A DNA stretch of 64,000 nt from Acidobacteriota bacterium (GTDB taxonomy: Bacteria > Acidobacteriota > Terriglobia > Terriglobales > Acidobacteriaceae): contig QIAM01000017.1 of assembly GCA_003225555.1 (NCBI GenBank), forward strand, positions 1-64,000. The letters run 5' to 3'. Position 1 is the stretch's first letter. Each line of letters starts with the position of its first letter. The notes under the pieces are model-generated. The model ran no database searches and was not told the origin of the DNA. It saw only the letters and a list, made by a program, of their open reading frames with translations. The translations under genes were made by a program, and so were the position numbers. Shown here piece after piece: positions 17,409 to 24,716 of this stretch.

Positions 17409-18110
17409 TTAGGCAACTCGCGTGTGTTTCTGGCGCGAATTGCGAGTCAAGTCGTCCGAAGAGGATTCAACCGGTCTCCGACGAGTCGCTCTCCTTTTGG
17501 GAAACAGGAGGTCGCGCATCTTCAGCTTTGCCTTGTGAAGTTGCGATTTGGAGTTTCCGATGGAGCAATGCAACAGCTGCGCGATTTCGTGATGCTGGTA
17601 TCCCTCGACTTCGTGCAGCGCGAAGATCTTGCGGCAGCCTTCCGGCAGTTCCTGAATCGCACGCCGCAGCGCAATGCGGTCGATCGCCCCGGAAAGCCGG
17701 GGATCGCTCTTGCCGAAGTCACGGCGCAGTGAAGGTGATTCCGCCGATACCGGCTCGTCAAAGGACAACAGCGGGGGAGCCTTTCGGCGCCGTAGCTTCA
17801 TCAGCACGGTATTCACTGCCACGCGATAGAGCCAGGTCGAGAACGCCGCGTCGCCTCGGAAGGTGCTCACACTGCGGAAGACCTGGAGGAAGGCTTCCTG
17901 CGTGAGGTCCTCGGCTTCCGCCACGTCCTTCGTCATCAACAGGCAGACGGAATAAACCCGTTTCTTGTGCAACTGGAAGAGCGTGGCAAATGCCTGTTCG
18001 TCTCCCTGTTGAGCGCGCTGAACAAGACTGAGTTCGGATTCATCGCGGCTGTTTTCTTTCTCGCTGGGAATTACATTTGTCGCTGTCGCGGAAATTACGC
18101 AAGTCGCCAC
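17409..18110 (-). CDS. RNA polymerase sigma factor, ECF (RpoE-like)
   Basis: I chose GTG 18110 because AAGGAG lies six bases upstream; a GTG at 18125 lacks this. Region 2: LFQLHKKRVYSVCLLMTKDVAEAEDLTQEAFLQVF, with FSTWLYRVAVNTVLMKLRR at 2.4. Region 4: LPEGCRKIFALHEVEGYQHHEIAQLLHCSIGNSKSQLHKAKLKMRDLL. The C-terminus is basic (KRRATRRRP). No transmembrane anti-sigma gene follows directly. It directs transcription of an unknown stress or envelope regulon; the nearby tonB and stress genes are candidate targets. Confidence 0.92.
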   Translation of the reverse strand: MATCVISATATNVIPSEKENSRDESELSLVQRAQQGDEQAFATLFQLHKKRVYSVCLLMTKDVAEAEDLTQEAFLQVFRSVSTFRGDAAFSTWLYRVAVNTVLMKLRRRKAPPLLSFDEPVSAESPSLRRDFGKSDPRLSGAIDRIALRRAIQELPEGCRKIFALHEVEGYQHHEIAQLLHCSIGNSKSQLHKAKLKMRDLLFPKRRATRRRPVESSSDDLTRNSRQKHTRVA

Positions 18111-18125
18111 TGTAGTCTCCTTCAC

Positions 18126-18478
18126 TGAATGTCATCGATCGTTTGTGTGTCGCTACAACTGCCAACGCAGTGCTCAGCCTTCGAAGCCGAGATTAGAGAA
18201 AGTGCCAGCGCTGGCGTATCGGGTTCCGCCTGTAATTGGGGGTATGCCTTGCTGTACCGCAAAGGACTGAGAGTAGGGGACTTTTGACTACAGGAATCCG
18301 GTCGGGTAGAACATGCGTTCAGAAAGCTGTCGTTGAGGCGCGGGTATTCGTAGAAACAAACGCATCGCTCAAAAAGGGGGCGATGCGTTCCCGAAAGCTA
18401 AATGTGGTGTATTAACGCAGCAATACAGGAAATCCCGGAGCAACTCTCCCGACAAGACCTAGAAAAAGGTTTTAGATC
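18126..18478. other. Intergenic region (353 bases) between sigma factor and tonB
   Basis: No gene recognised. It carries the tonB terminator hairpin at 18359-18389 and must contain the sigma-factor promoter in its left part. Confidence 0.6.
18359..18389 (-). terminator. Hairpin downstream of tonB
   Basis: Perfect 10-bp inverted repeat AACGCATCGC / GCGATGCGTT with an 11-base loop, about 90 bases after the tonB stop. On the minus strand it is followed by GTTTGTTTC, a weak U-tract. A moderate-strength factor-independent terminator is the likely role. Confidence 0.6.
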
Positions 18479-19462
18479 TCAGTAGAGGCGGAAGCCGACC
18501 TCAACGCTGATCTGGACATTCACCGGTTTGCCATCCTTCAGAGCCGGTTCGAAGCGCCATTGCTTCACGGCCTCAATCGCCTTTGTATCCAGCCCAAAAC
18601 CTAACCCGCGCACAATCTTAATGTCACGGGGATGCCCTTCTGCGTCGACGATCAACCACAGAATGCAGGTTCCCTGGGTCTTAGCCCTGCGGGCTTCCTC
18701 GGTATATTCCGGGTCTGGGGTGGAAATCGCTTGGGGAGCGGAAATCCCACCGCCTACCCTAAATACTCCGCCACCAATTCCACCGCCGCTGCCAGGGCCG
18801 ACGCCGGGTCCATGTCCGACGCCAACTCCGCCTCCCGAGCCTGAACCAATGCCGCCGCCAGAACCCGTTCCGTTCGAAGGCGGTGCTGCGGGCATCGGGG
18901 CCGCAGTCATGGTTCCAAGGTTGGGCATGTGATTCTCGGCAAGGTGGACTTGCGGAGGCACCACCACCGTCGGCTGGGCGGTCAGCTTAGGTTTTTCATT
19001 CCGCATCACGATCTGCGGAGGGGTGATCTGCTGCATCGCCGGCTTGGGCAGATTACCCTTGGGCGCAGGTATCGGATCATGATCTCCACCGCCGCCGCCG
19101 CCGCTCACTACTTTCTTCGCTACTTGCAGTGTGGGGATATCCGGCGATGGCGCGATGAGCATCACCGTTTCACGCGGCTTGACCTTTTCTACGACCTGAT
19201 GTCCGAAGGTCGCGATACTGAGAAGAAGACCCAAAAGAATAATGTGCACAACCGCCGATCCAACCAATCCATTTGAGCGGTAGTTGTTGTACTGTCCCCA
19301 GATTTGTATAGGTGCGAACACTTCCGGTTCTCGAGTCATGCGAAGAGGTGGATGGACCGGTGCGGCATTCCCGTGCCGCGGATAGGGGCCGTCGAGCAGT
19401 GCCGAGTTTGACGAGTGGAATGACGTAGGGGCCTGGTAGCGAGAGCTTAACTGGTTCGACAT
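18479..19462 (-). CDS. TonB-family energy transducer
   Basis: I chose ATG 19462 (MSNQLSSRY), with AGGAG six bases upstream; longer frames add Cys-rich non-homologous residues. It has one membrane span (SAVVHIILLGLLLSIATFG) after a short cytoplasmic part, then a Pro- and Gly-rich periplasmic spacer with long glycine-serine runs. The C-terminal TonB domain begins YTEEARRAKTQGTCILWLIV and ends WRFEPALKDGKPVNVQISVEVGF, carrying the usual WRFxPAxxxGxPV signature. It couples proton-motive force to outer-membrane TonB-dependent transporters. No exbB/exbD is adjacent. The Gly-rich linker is longer than usual. Confidence 0.88.
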   Translation of the reverse strand: MSNQLSSRYQAPTSFHSSNSALLDGPYPRHGNAAPVHPPLRMTREPEVFAPIQIWGQYNNYRSNGLVGSAVVHIILLGLLLSIATFGHQVVEKVKPRETVMLIAPSPDIPTLQVAKKVVSGGGGGGDHDPIPAPKGNLPKPAMQQITPPQIVMRNEKPKLTAQPTVVVPPQVHLAENHMPNLGTMTAAPMPAAPPSNGTGSGGGIGSGSGGGVGVGHGPGVGPGSGGGIGGGVFRVGGGISAPQAISTPDPEYTEEARRAKTQGTCILWLIVDAEGHPRDIKIVRGLGFGLDTKAIEAVKQWRFEPALKDGKPVNVQISVEVGFRLY

Positions 19463-19681
19463 TGCGACTCCTGTTCTCGCAGACATATCGGTCTTCCTTA
19501 TAGATGCGTTGCATCCGCACGCGGTTTCCCACTTGCATGCAAGCAGAGGAAAACAGGAAGTACCTTCTAAGCAAAAGGAGCAAGGTTCGTACAGTAACTT
19601 CCCGATAGTGCGCTCGTGCGTCAACAAAAGTGATTCACGTCGAAGTGCGTTGCCATTTTCTGGTTAATCGGTGAGAGAGAG

Positions 19682-19712
19682 AAGGCCACGAAACAGCGTG
19701 CCTCGTGGCCTT
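19682..19712 (-). terminator. Hairpin terminator downstream of the DUF3309 gene
   Basis: AAGGCCACGA and TCGTGGCCTT form a 10-bp stem around an 11-base loop. It lies about 40 bases after the DUF3309 stop on the minus strand. The symmetric T/A flanks mean it could work in both directions. Confidence 0.6.
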
Positions 19713-19751
19713 TCAATCTTCGCATCCCATGTTGCCGTTAGTTGGATCCGG

Positions 19752-19904
19752 TCAGAGCCGACCAGCCAGGACCAGAACCAACAGAATCACAACCACAAGC
19801 CCCAGTCCTCCGCTCGGGTAGTAGCCCCAAGAGCGGCTGTATGGCCAAGTGGGGAGTGCCCCAAGCAACAGCAAAACCAGAACAATAAGGAGAATCGTTG
19901 ACAT
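19752..19904 (-). CDS. DUF3309-type small hydrophobic protein (50 aa)
   Basis: Reads MSTILLIVLVLLLLGALPTW, then PYSRSWGYYPSGGLG, then VVVILLVLVLAGRL. It has two hydrophobic helices around a Tyr/Gly-rich loop ending YYPSGG, which is the DUF3309 signature. ATG 19904 is preceded by GGAGGG at ideal spacing. These tiny membrane proteins are widespread in soil bacteria and often sit with stress genes. Their function is not established. Here it is followed by its own hairpin terminator and lies just downstream of the SYLF gene. Confidence 0.85.
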   Translation of the reverse strand: MSTILLIVLVLLLLGALPTWPYSRSWGYYPSGGLGLVVVILLVLVLAGRL

Positions 19905-19964
19905 GAAACCCTCCGATCACGTTCAGTTTTATCCGCAGATGAAACCCGCCTCTTCGTTCTCCTG

Positions 19965-20723
19965 TTAACGGCTTGCCGGTTGGTGGTTCGCCGGCGCTGT
20001 CTCTAGTTGCCCATGCTGCTTGGCCTCACCCGCATATTTTTTCACCGCCGCCAGGAAAGACTCGGTCATGCTCGGCGGCTCGACCTTCCCGCTGAGAATC
20101 TCCTCAAAGGGGACGAACTTCCCATAGAGAACCCGGGTCTCATCCTTGTCTTGAGTGATGGCAGATCCGTTGAGATCGATTCCGGCGAAAAGCCCGCGCG
20201 CACGGGAATAAGTCAGAACTTCAGCCTTCATCTTCCAGTCCGTGTCAGCCGCCGCGTCACGGCCTACCGGTCCAGCTGCTGCCGAAGCGTCGGCACCCAG
20301 CTTGAACTTGCTGGACAGCAGATGCTGCATTCCCTGGTCATTGGTGACGATCATCACCAAGTCCACAGCTTGACCGCCAAGCTGAAGTCCCCAGCTTCCG
20401 CCCGTGATGGTAATCGGCGCCGGAGCGCTCCATTTACCGTTTTCAGTTCGGCAAGTGGCTACACCCTTTCCGTGATTGCCGCCAAAGCCGATGGCGACTT
20501 TCACCATGGATGGGATCACTGCGACACACTTCGCTTCATTCATCACTTTGTCCGGGATCGCTTTGTCCGGGGTGGCCATGATTTCTTCAAGAACCTTGGC
20601 CGCATTGTCGATCCGCTTCTCAATTTCCGATTTGTCCGCGCTCCACGCCAGACTGGTCGTGAGCAGTAGCCCAGCGCCGAGCACTGCGAGACATCTCGGC
20701 AACAAACAGTTATTTCTCGTCAT
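19965..20723 (-). CDS. SYLF (Ysc84-type) lipid-binding domain protein, secreted
   Basis: 252 residues; ATG 20723 with GAGG six bases upstream. A signal peptide (residues 1-29, ending AWSAD) is followed by a helical part and then the SYLF core: KCVAVIPSMVKVAIGFGGNHGKGV, NGKWSAPAPITITGGSWGLQLG, QAVDLVMIVTN, and RGLFAGIDLNGSAITQD near the end. SYLF domains bind phosphoinositides in eukaryotes; the bacterial members are exported and of unsettled role. It is divergent from the DUF1328 gene and upstream of DUF3309, in a group of envelope-stress-like small genes. Confidence 0.85.
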   Translation of the reverse strand: MTRNNCLLPRCLAVLGAGLLLTTSLAWSADKSEIEKRIDNAAKVLEEIMATPDKAIPDKVMNEAKCVAVIPSMVKVAIGFGGNHGKGVATCRTENGKWSAPAPITITGGSWGLQLGGQAVDLVMIVTNDQGMQHLLSSKFKLGADASAAAGPVGRDAAADTDWKMKAEVLTYSRARGLFAGIDLNGSAITQDKDETRVLYGKFVPFEEILSGKVEPPSMTESFLAAVKKYAGEAKQHGQLETAPANHQPASR

Positions 20724-21157
20724 TTCGGACCTCTTTTGTGCTCGAGTGAGCAGTTGAATGTTTCCCGCGAAACTAAACCTAAGCCTTGTGATTCTGCTTG
20801 TTCCATCCGGTCCAGTCTGTAAAGGGAACTAAGAACGTGCCTGAGAATGGTGACAGAACGGGGTAACTCTCCCGGATAACTATCAATTCGCGGGCGCATT
20901 AAGGGGCGCGGTGGCGGGCGGATACAGTGTCGAATGTATTGTGGCTCGTAACTAAGCAGGTTACGTTAGAAGCCTACTCGACACGACGCCCCCATCAGCA
21001 GGTGCCGGTCCACTGGGAGGAATCGGCACCTGCTCCCTTCAAAACTGGCCTTTCGGATTACAGCAAGCCGGACCGCGGAATACAGGTCAGAGTGGATCGT
21101 GGGGACATGGCAGGGATTCTAGCCTGTTAGGGAACCGACCTGGTTCGGAGGTAACGT
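20724..21157. other. Divergent promoter region (434 bases)
   Basis: It separates the leftward SYLF gene from the rightward DUF1328 gene. No coding sequence was recognised. It contains a perfect 10-bp inverted repeat (20998-21033), listed separately. Confidence 0.55.
20998..21033. promoter_or_regulatory. Perfect inverted repeat GCAGGTGCCG...CGGCACCTGC
   Basis: Two 10-base arms with a 16-base loop, upstream of the DUF1328 gene. There is no T-run after it, so a simple terminator is unlikely. It may be a leader hairpin, an operator or part of a small RNA. No family match is known to me. Confidence 0.4.
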
Positions 21158-21331
21158 ATGCTTTACTGGGCATTGGTTTTCTTGGTGGTAGCTCTGATCG
21201 CGGCAGTCCTGGGTTTCACGGGTATCGCGGTTGCGGCGGCGGGGATTGCCAAGCTGTTGTTCTTCGTCTTCCTGGTCCTGTTCGTGGTTAGTCTTGTCTC
21301 TCACCTGACGCGTCGCGGGAGCAGCCTTTAG
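21158..21331 (+). CDS. DUF1328-type small membrane protein (57 aa)
   Basis: [20 protein letters not shown], then [20 protein letters not shown], then [17 protein letters not shown]: two transmembrane helices with the G(F/Y)xGIA box and a basic tail, the usual 55-60 residue DUF1328 (YtjA-like) layout. ATG 21158 has GGAGGT just upstream. It is followed by a strong terminator at 21367, so it is a single-gene transcript. Family members are associated with stress responses, but their molecular role is not known. Confidence 0.9.
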   Translation: MLYWALVFLVVALIAAVLGFTGIAVAAAGIAKLLFFVFLVLFVVSLVSHLTRRGSSL

Positions 21332-21366
21332 GGAACTGCCGTAAGCATTTGGAAGTAGACTGATGA

Positions 21367-21401
21367 ATCCAAGGCCGCGCCAGGCAGCCTTGGATTTTTT
21401 T
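21367..21401 (+). terminator. Factor-independent terminator after the DUF1328 gene
   Basis: ATCCAAGGC / GCCTTGGAT 9-bp stem with an 11-base loop, followed by a run of seven T. It starts 35 bases after the stop codon. Confidence 0.88.
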
Positions 21402-21433
21402 GTGCCGACCCAAGCCAGAGTGGGTCCGACTGC

Positions 21434-21985
21434 TCACGCAGCCTTGCCAGTCCGGCCTGCCAGTTTCTCAGCAGAGACTGTGATATCGGCAGCGCCAGGG
21501 GCTTCCATGGTGGCCTTCGCCTTCTGGACCTGCTTCGCTGTGTCGCACTGCACCGCGACTAAAATCCCGCCCTTCTGCATACGGGCTTCGTAGAGCTTGG
21601 CCTCCTCTTCTGGAATCCCGAGCCCAATCAGCGCTCCCGCAAAACCTCCGATGGCGCCCCCGACTCCAGCCCCGATCAGGGTCGTAACCAGAGGACCGGC
21701 GGCAAGGAAAGGTCCGAGCCCTGGAATGATGAGCGCTCCCATTCCCGCGAGCCATCCCAGGGCACCACCTACAACCGCACCTGATCCTGCCCCTGCCTTT
21801 GCCCCTTGAGGAGCTTTCGTGCTGTGCTCGCCGGCGATTCTTTCCTCGCCGTTCGAACTCGCGTCCTGTGGCAGAAGGACCGAAATGTCCTCGCTTGAGA
21901 AGCCTGCGCTCCGGAGGGCATCCACTGCGGACTCTGCGCCATCGCGCGTCGAGTAGATGCCAAGCACTGGTCTTGTCTTCACCAT
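21434..21985 (-). CDS. Glycine-zipper protein with general-stress-type N-domain
   Basis: I chose ATG 21985 (MVKTRPVLGIY) with GAGGAG seven bases upstream. Residues 1-45 form a beta-alpha-beta unit (VLGIYSTRDGAESAVDALRSAGFSSEDISVLLP), like the YflT/GsiB-17M general stress domain that senses neighbouring residues in many Acidobacteria. Residues 60-125 are a long glycine-zipper membrane-insertable region (GALGWLAGMGALIIPGLGPF, GAGVGGAIGGFAGALIGLG). IPEEEAKLYEARMQKGGILVAV follows and is the typical closing domain. Probably a membrane-associated stress protein. It sits next to the BON lipoprotein in the same direction, with about 20 bases between them. Confidence 0.75.
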   Translation of the reverse strand: MVKTRPVLGIYSTRDGAESAVDALRSAGFSSEDISVLLPQDASSNGEERIAGEHSTKAPQGAKAGAGSGAVVGGALGWLAGMGALIIPGLGPFLAAGPLVTTLIGAGVGGAIGGFAGALIGLGIPEEEAKLYEARMQKGGILVAVQCDTAKQVQKAKATMEAPGAADITVSAEKLAGRTGKAA

Positions 21986-22007
21986 CGCCAGACTCCTCAA
22001 CGAAGCC

Positions 22008-22562
22008 CTACCGGTTGCGCACAGTCGAGGTAGCCTTTTGGTTCTTCACTTCCAGTTCGTTTATGACTTCCCTGACGTTTGGTACCCGGCTTACCAGTTT
22101 TTCAACCGACGCGCGCTGTGCTTCAGAGGCGACCGTCCCCGTCAGCTTCACTGTTCCGTTGTTCACGTCATAGCTTACGTCGTGGTTCAGCTTGTGCTGG
22201 ACCAGCACCGCGTCGACATTCTTGTCGATAGCCTTGTCGAGATCAGACTCCACTTTCTTCGCGGTGCTCTCTTCTCCACGGGGCCGTACGCCAATCTCGT
22301 TGGCCACAACCTGCGTGCCTGCTGCCGAGCGGGCAATGGACTCTGCCTGTGTCTTATCGTGGTCGGAGGAAACCGTTCCTGAAAGCGTGACCACTCCCTT
22401 GTCGCGGTCTTGACTTACCTTCACGTCCTTCAGGCCAGCCTGATCGAGCGCCTGTCGGACGCTGTCAGAAACGTCAGGAGCCTTCGACTGCTGAGTGCAG
22501 GCCAGCAATATGGAGACGGCGAGGATCAGCCCAGCGATAGAAACGAGTCTTGATGATTTCAT
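22008..22562 (-). CDS. BON-domain lipoprotein
   Basis: I chose ATG 22562 (MKSSRLVSIAGL) with GGAG upstream. The lipobox is ILLAC, so the mature protein starts at Cys with CTQQSK. Two BON domains follow: VRQALDQAGLKDVKVSQDRDKG with VTLSGTV, and LDKAIDKNVDAVLVQHKLNHDV with VKLTGTVASEAQRASVEKLV. BON domains bind phospholipid and maintain envelope integrity, as in OsmY and DolP. It is likely in the periplasmic leaflet of the outer membrane and co-transcribed with the glycine-zipper gene downstream. Confidence 0.88.
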   Translation of the reverse strand: MKSSRLVSIAGLILAVSILLACTQQSKAPDVSDSVRQALDQAGLKDVKVSQDRDKGVVTLSGTVSSDHDKTQAESIARSAAGTQVVANEIGVRPRGEESTAKKVESDLDKAIDKNVDAVLVQHKLNHDVSYDVNNGTVKLTGTVASEAQRASVEKLVSRVPNVREVINELEVKNQKATSTVRNR

Positions 22563-22601
22563 AGTTCTCCTTGTTGGCAATGCTTCGTCATGCAGACTCA
22601 A

Positions 22602-22910
22602 TTTGCGCGCCAGCGGCGCCCCATTCCATCAGATAGAAGCCTTAGAACCGCAATCGGAGGAATTGAGGAGAGAACCGAGTTCCGGAGGATTTAGCCTGTA
22701 TGCGCTGGCGGCCAAGGATGGCTTCCGAACGGTCAAACTGCAAAGGCCCGCAGGGGCCACCGTGTGCAGTCACTCCCCGCAGGGGACACGGCCGCCAGCC
22801 GCCTCTGCCGTTTTGCAATCTACCGCGCAGGTGGCCCGGCAGGAATACCGCAGAGTCCTTAGCAGGGACGCATCAGGCGCTTAAGAGACCGGCCTCCCCG
22901 GGAATTAGTC
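22602..22910. other. Intergenic region (309 bases), two short GC hairpins only
   Basis: It lies between the BON gene and the end of the GH13 gene. No gene seen. It holds GGCCC-gcag-GGGCC at 22745-22758 and TCCCC-gca-GGGGA at 22774-22786, two small hairpins that may belong to a dispersed repeat or aid termination of the GH13 transcript. Confidence 0.45.
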
Positions 22911-24602
22911 TTACTTTGCGAGTTGAGCGATAAACACTCCGTAGGGCTCGAGTGTGACGACATCGCCCTTTGCAGAAGATTTTGGCGTCGAAAGCAGATT
23001 CTTCACAGAAGAGAACCCGTGATGGCTCAACTCAAAGTTCACCTTCTGCGGCGACCCGGACATATTCAGCGCCACCAGCACCACCTGGTCTTTGTAGATC
23101 CGCAAGTAGGACAGAACATTCTGGTCGCTATCATTCAGGGGCGTGTAAGTTCCGTCAAGCAGAGCCTGATTCCTGTGGCGGAGGTTCAAAAGCTTTTTGT
23201 AGAAGGAGAGTACAGAGTTCGGATCCTTTGCCTCGTCAGCTACGTTGTATGTTTTGTAGGTCGGGGGCACGGGCAACCACGGAGAAGTCTTCGAGAAGCC
23301 GGCGTTCTGGCTTTCATCCCACTGCATGGGCGTGCGCTCGCCGTCGCGGCCCTTTTCTTTCGGCCATCCGGTCCGGCCAATCGGATCCTTCACATCTTCC
23401 TTCTGGGTCGGAGGTGTCGTCTTCATGCCAATTTCTTCGCCGTAGTACATGATCGGCGTGCCACGCAGTGTCAGATACAGCGCGGCCATTACTCTCGCGA
23501 TCTGGTCGTTGTGTTGACCGTCTCCGTAGCGGTCATACGAGCGAACGATGTCGTGGTTGCTGACGACGTAAACCGGCCAGCCTCCCGCGCCATCGACGGC
23601 GGCAATGTGCTCGCGAAAGACAGGCGCGGAGAATTTCAGTTTGGTGAACATCAGATCCATGGGCATCTGCAGCTCATCGCTGTGGTCGCCATAGTATTGC
23701 TTCAATTCTGAGATATCCTTGGTCCAGGTCTCACCGATCAGCACCGCGCCGGTTTCGTCGGCGACGTGGCGCAGTCCGCGCAGGGCATCGTGGACCTCCG
23801 GCAGCTTGGTGTTGTAGATACGCTCCTGAAGCGGGTCACCGTAAGCGTTCTTCCCCGAGACTGTGGGATTGTCGCGGAGCTTCGGATCTTCAAAGAGCGT
23901 ATCCACGGCATCGAGTCGAAATCCGGCGACGCCGCGCTTGTACCACCAGCGGGTCACATCGAACATGGCGTCCTTGACGGCCGGGTTGCGCCAGTTCAAA
24001 TCCGGCTGCTCCGCATAGAAGAAGTGGTAGTAATACTGGCCGGTTTTGGGGTCAAGCTTCCAGGCGGACCCACCGAATTCCGAAACCCAATTGTTAGGAG
24101 GCTGTCCCTTGGCCTTACCGTCGCGCCAGACGTACCAGTCGCGATACTTCGCGGTTTTCGACGACTTCGAATCGATGAACCATTTGTGCTGATCGGAACT
24201 GTGATTCACTACGAAATCGAGGATGATGCGGATGTTTCTTTTTCTCGCCTCACTCGCCATAGTGTCGAAGTCGGCCAGCGTTCCATACATGGGATCGATG
24301 TTCTCGTAGTCGGAGACGTCGTATCCGAAGTCCACCTGCGGAGAAGGAAAGCAGGGCGTAATCCAGATGGCATCAACCCCCAGATCCTTCAGATAGTCGA
24401 GTTTCGAGGTAATGCCCTTCAGATCACCCAGACCGTCGTTGTTGCTATCTTCAAAGCTGCGCGGATAGATCTCGTAGAACACTGCGTGTTGCCACCATTG
24501 ATGACCTTCGGCGTCCACTGCCTTGTTTGACGTCTGAGCATTAGCGAGCGACCAGAACAACAGCCCCGAGATTAGTACCAGAAGGGTGGTTCTGTTTCTC
24601 AT
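22911..24602 (-). CDS. Secreted GH13 alpha-glucosidase / oligo-1,6-glucosidase type
   Basis: 563 residues from ATG 24602 (MRNRTTLLVLI), with GGAG eight bases upstream. The signal peptide ends near ANAQ. GH13 regions in order: WWQHAVFYEIYPRSFEDSNNDGLGDLKGI (region with the calcium-type loop), DFVVNHSSDQHKWF (region I), GFRLDAVDTLFED (nucleophile Asp), VLIGETW (acid/base Glu) and VSNHDIVRSYDR (transition-state Asp). The order and spacing fit the oligo-1,6-glucosidase/alpha-glucosidase subfamilies, which cleave alpha-1,4 or alpha-1,6 bonds in small maltooligosaccharides or trehalulose-like sugars. The (alpha/alpha)6-barrel gene lies directly upstream in the same direction, which suggests a shared alpha-glucan pathway in the periplasm. 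Confidence 0.93.
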   Translation of the reverse strand: MRNRTTLLVLISGLLFWSLANAQTSNKAVDAEGHQWWQHAVFYEIYPRSFEDSNNDGLGDLKGITSKLDYLKDLGVDAIWITPCFPSPQVDFGYDVSDYENIDPMYGTLADFDTMASEARKRNIRIILDFVVNHSSDQHKWFIDSKSSKTAKYRDWYVWRDGKAKGQPPNNWVSEFGGSAWKLDPKTGQYYYHFFYAEQPDLNWRNPAVKDAMFDVTRWWYKRGVAGFRLDAVDTLFEDPKLRDNPTVSGKNAYGDPLQERIYNTKLPEVHDALRGLRHVADETGAVLIGETWTKDISELKQYYGDHSDELQMPMDLMFTKLKFSAPVFREHIAAVDGAGGWPVYVVSNHDIVRSYDRYGDGQHNDQIARVMAALYLTLRGTPIMYYGEEIGMKTTPPTQKEDVKDPIGRTGWPKEKGRDGERTPMQWDESQNAGFSKTSPWLPVPPTYKTYNVADEAKDPNSVLSFYKKLLNLRHRNQALLDGTYTPLNDSDQNVLSYLRIYKDQVVLVALNMSGSPQKVNFELSHHGFSSVKNLLSTPKSSAKGDVVTLEPYGVFIAQLAK

Positions 24603-24716
24603 GATGAATGACTCCATGGTAAAAGCTGGCTCTGGCAGACTGAATCGGATGATTTTCCAAGCTTTTCAGTGTAGTCCTTTTTGGCTCGCGGGACGCGAAC
24701 CGCGAATAAAGACGAC

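Noticed and set aside
20927-21130. Possible 67-codon gene upstream of DUF1328
   Set aside because: It contains the inverted repeat and has no ribosome site or recognisable composition.
22745-22786. Two short GC hairpins as a terminator for the GH13 gene
   Set aside because: No T-run on the minus strand and more than 120 bases from the stop; left as unassigned structure.
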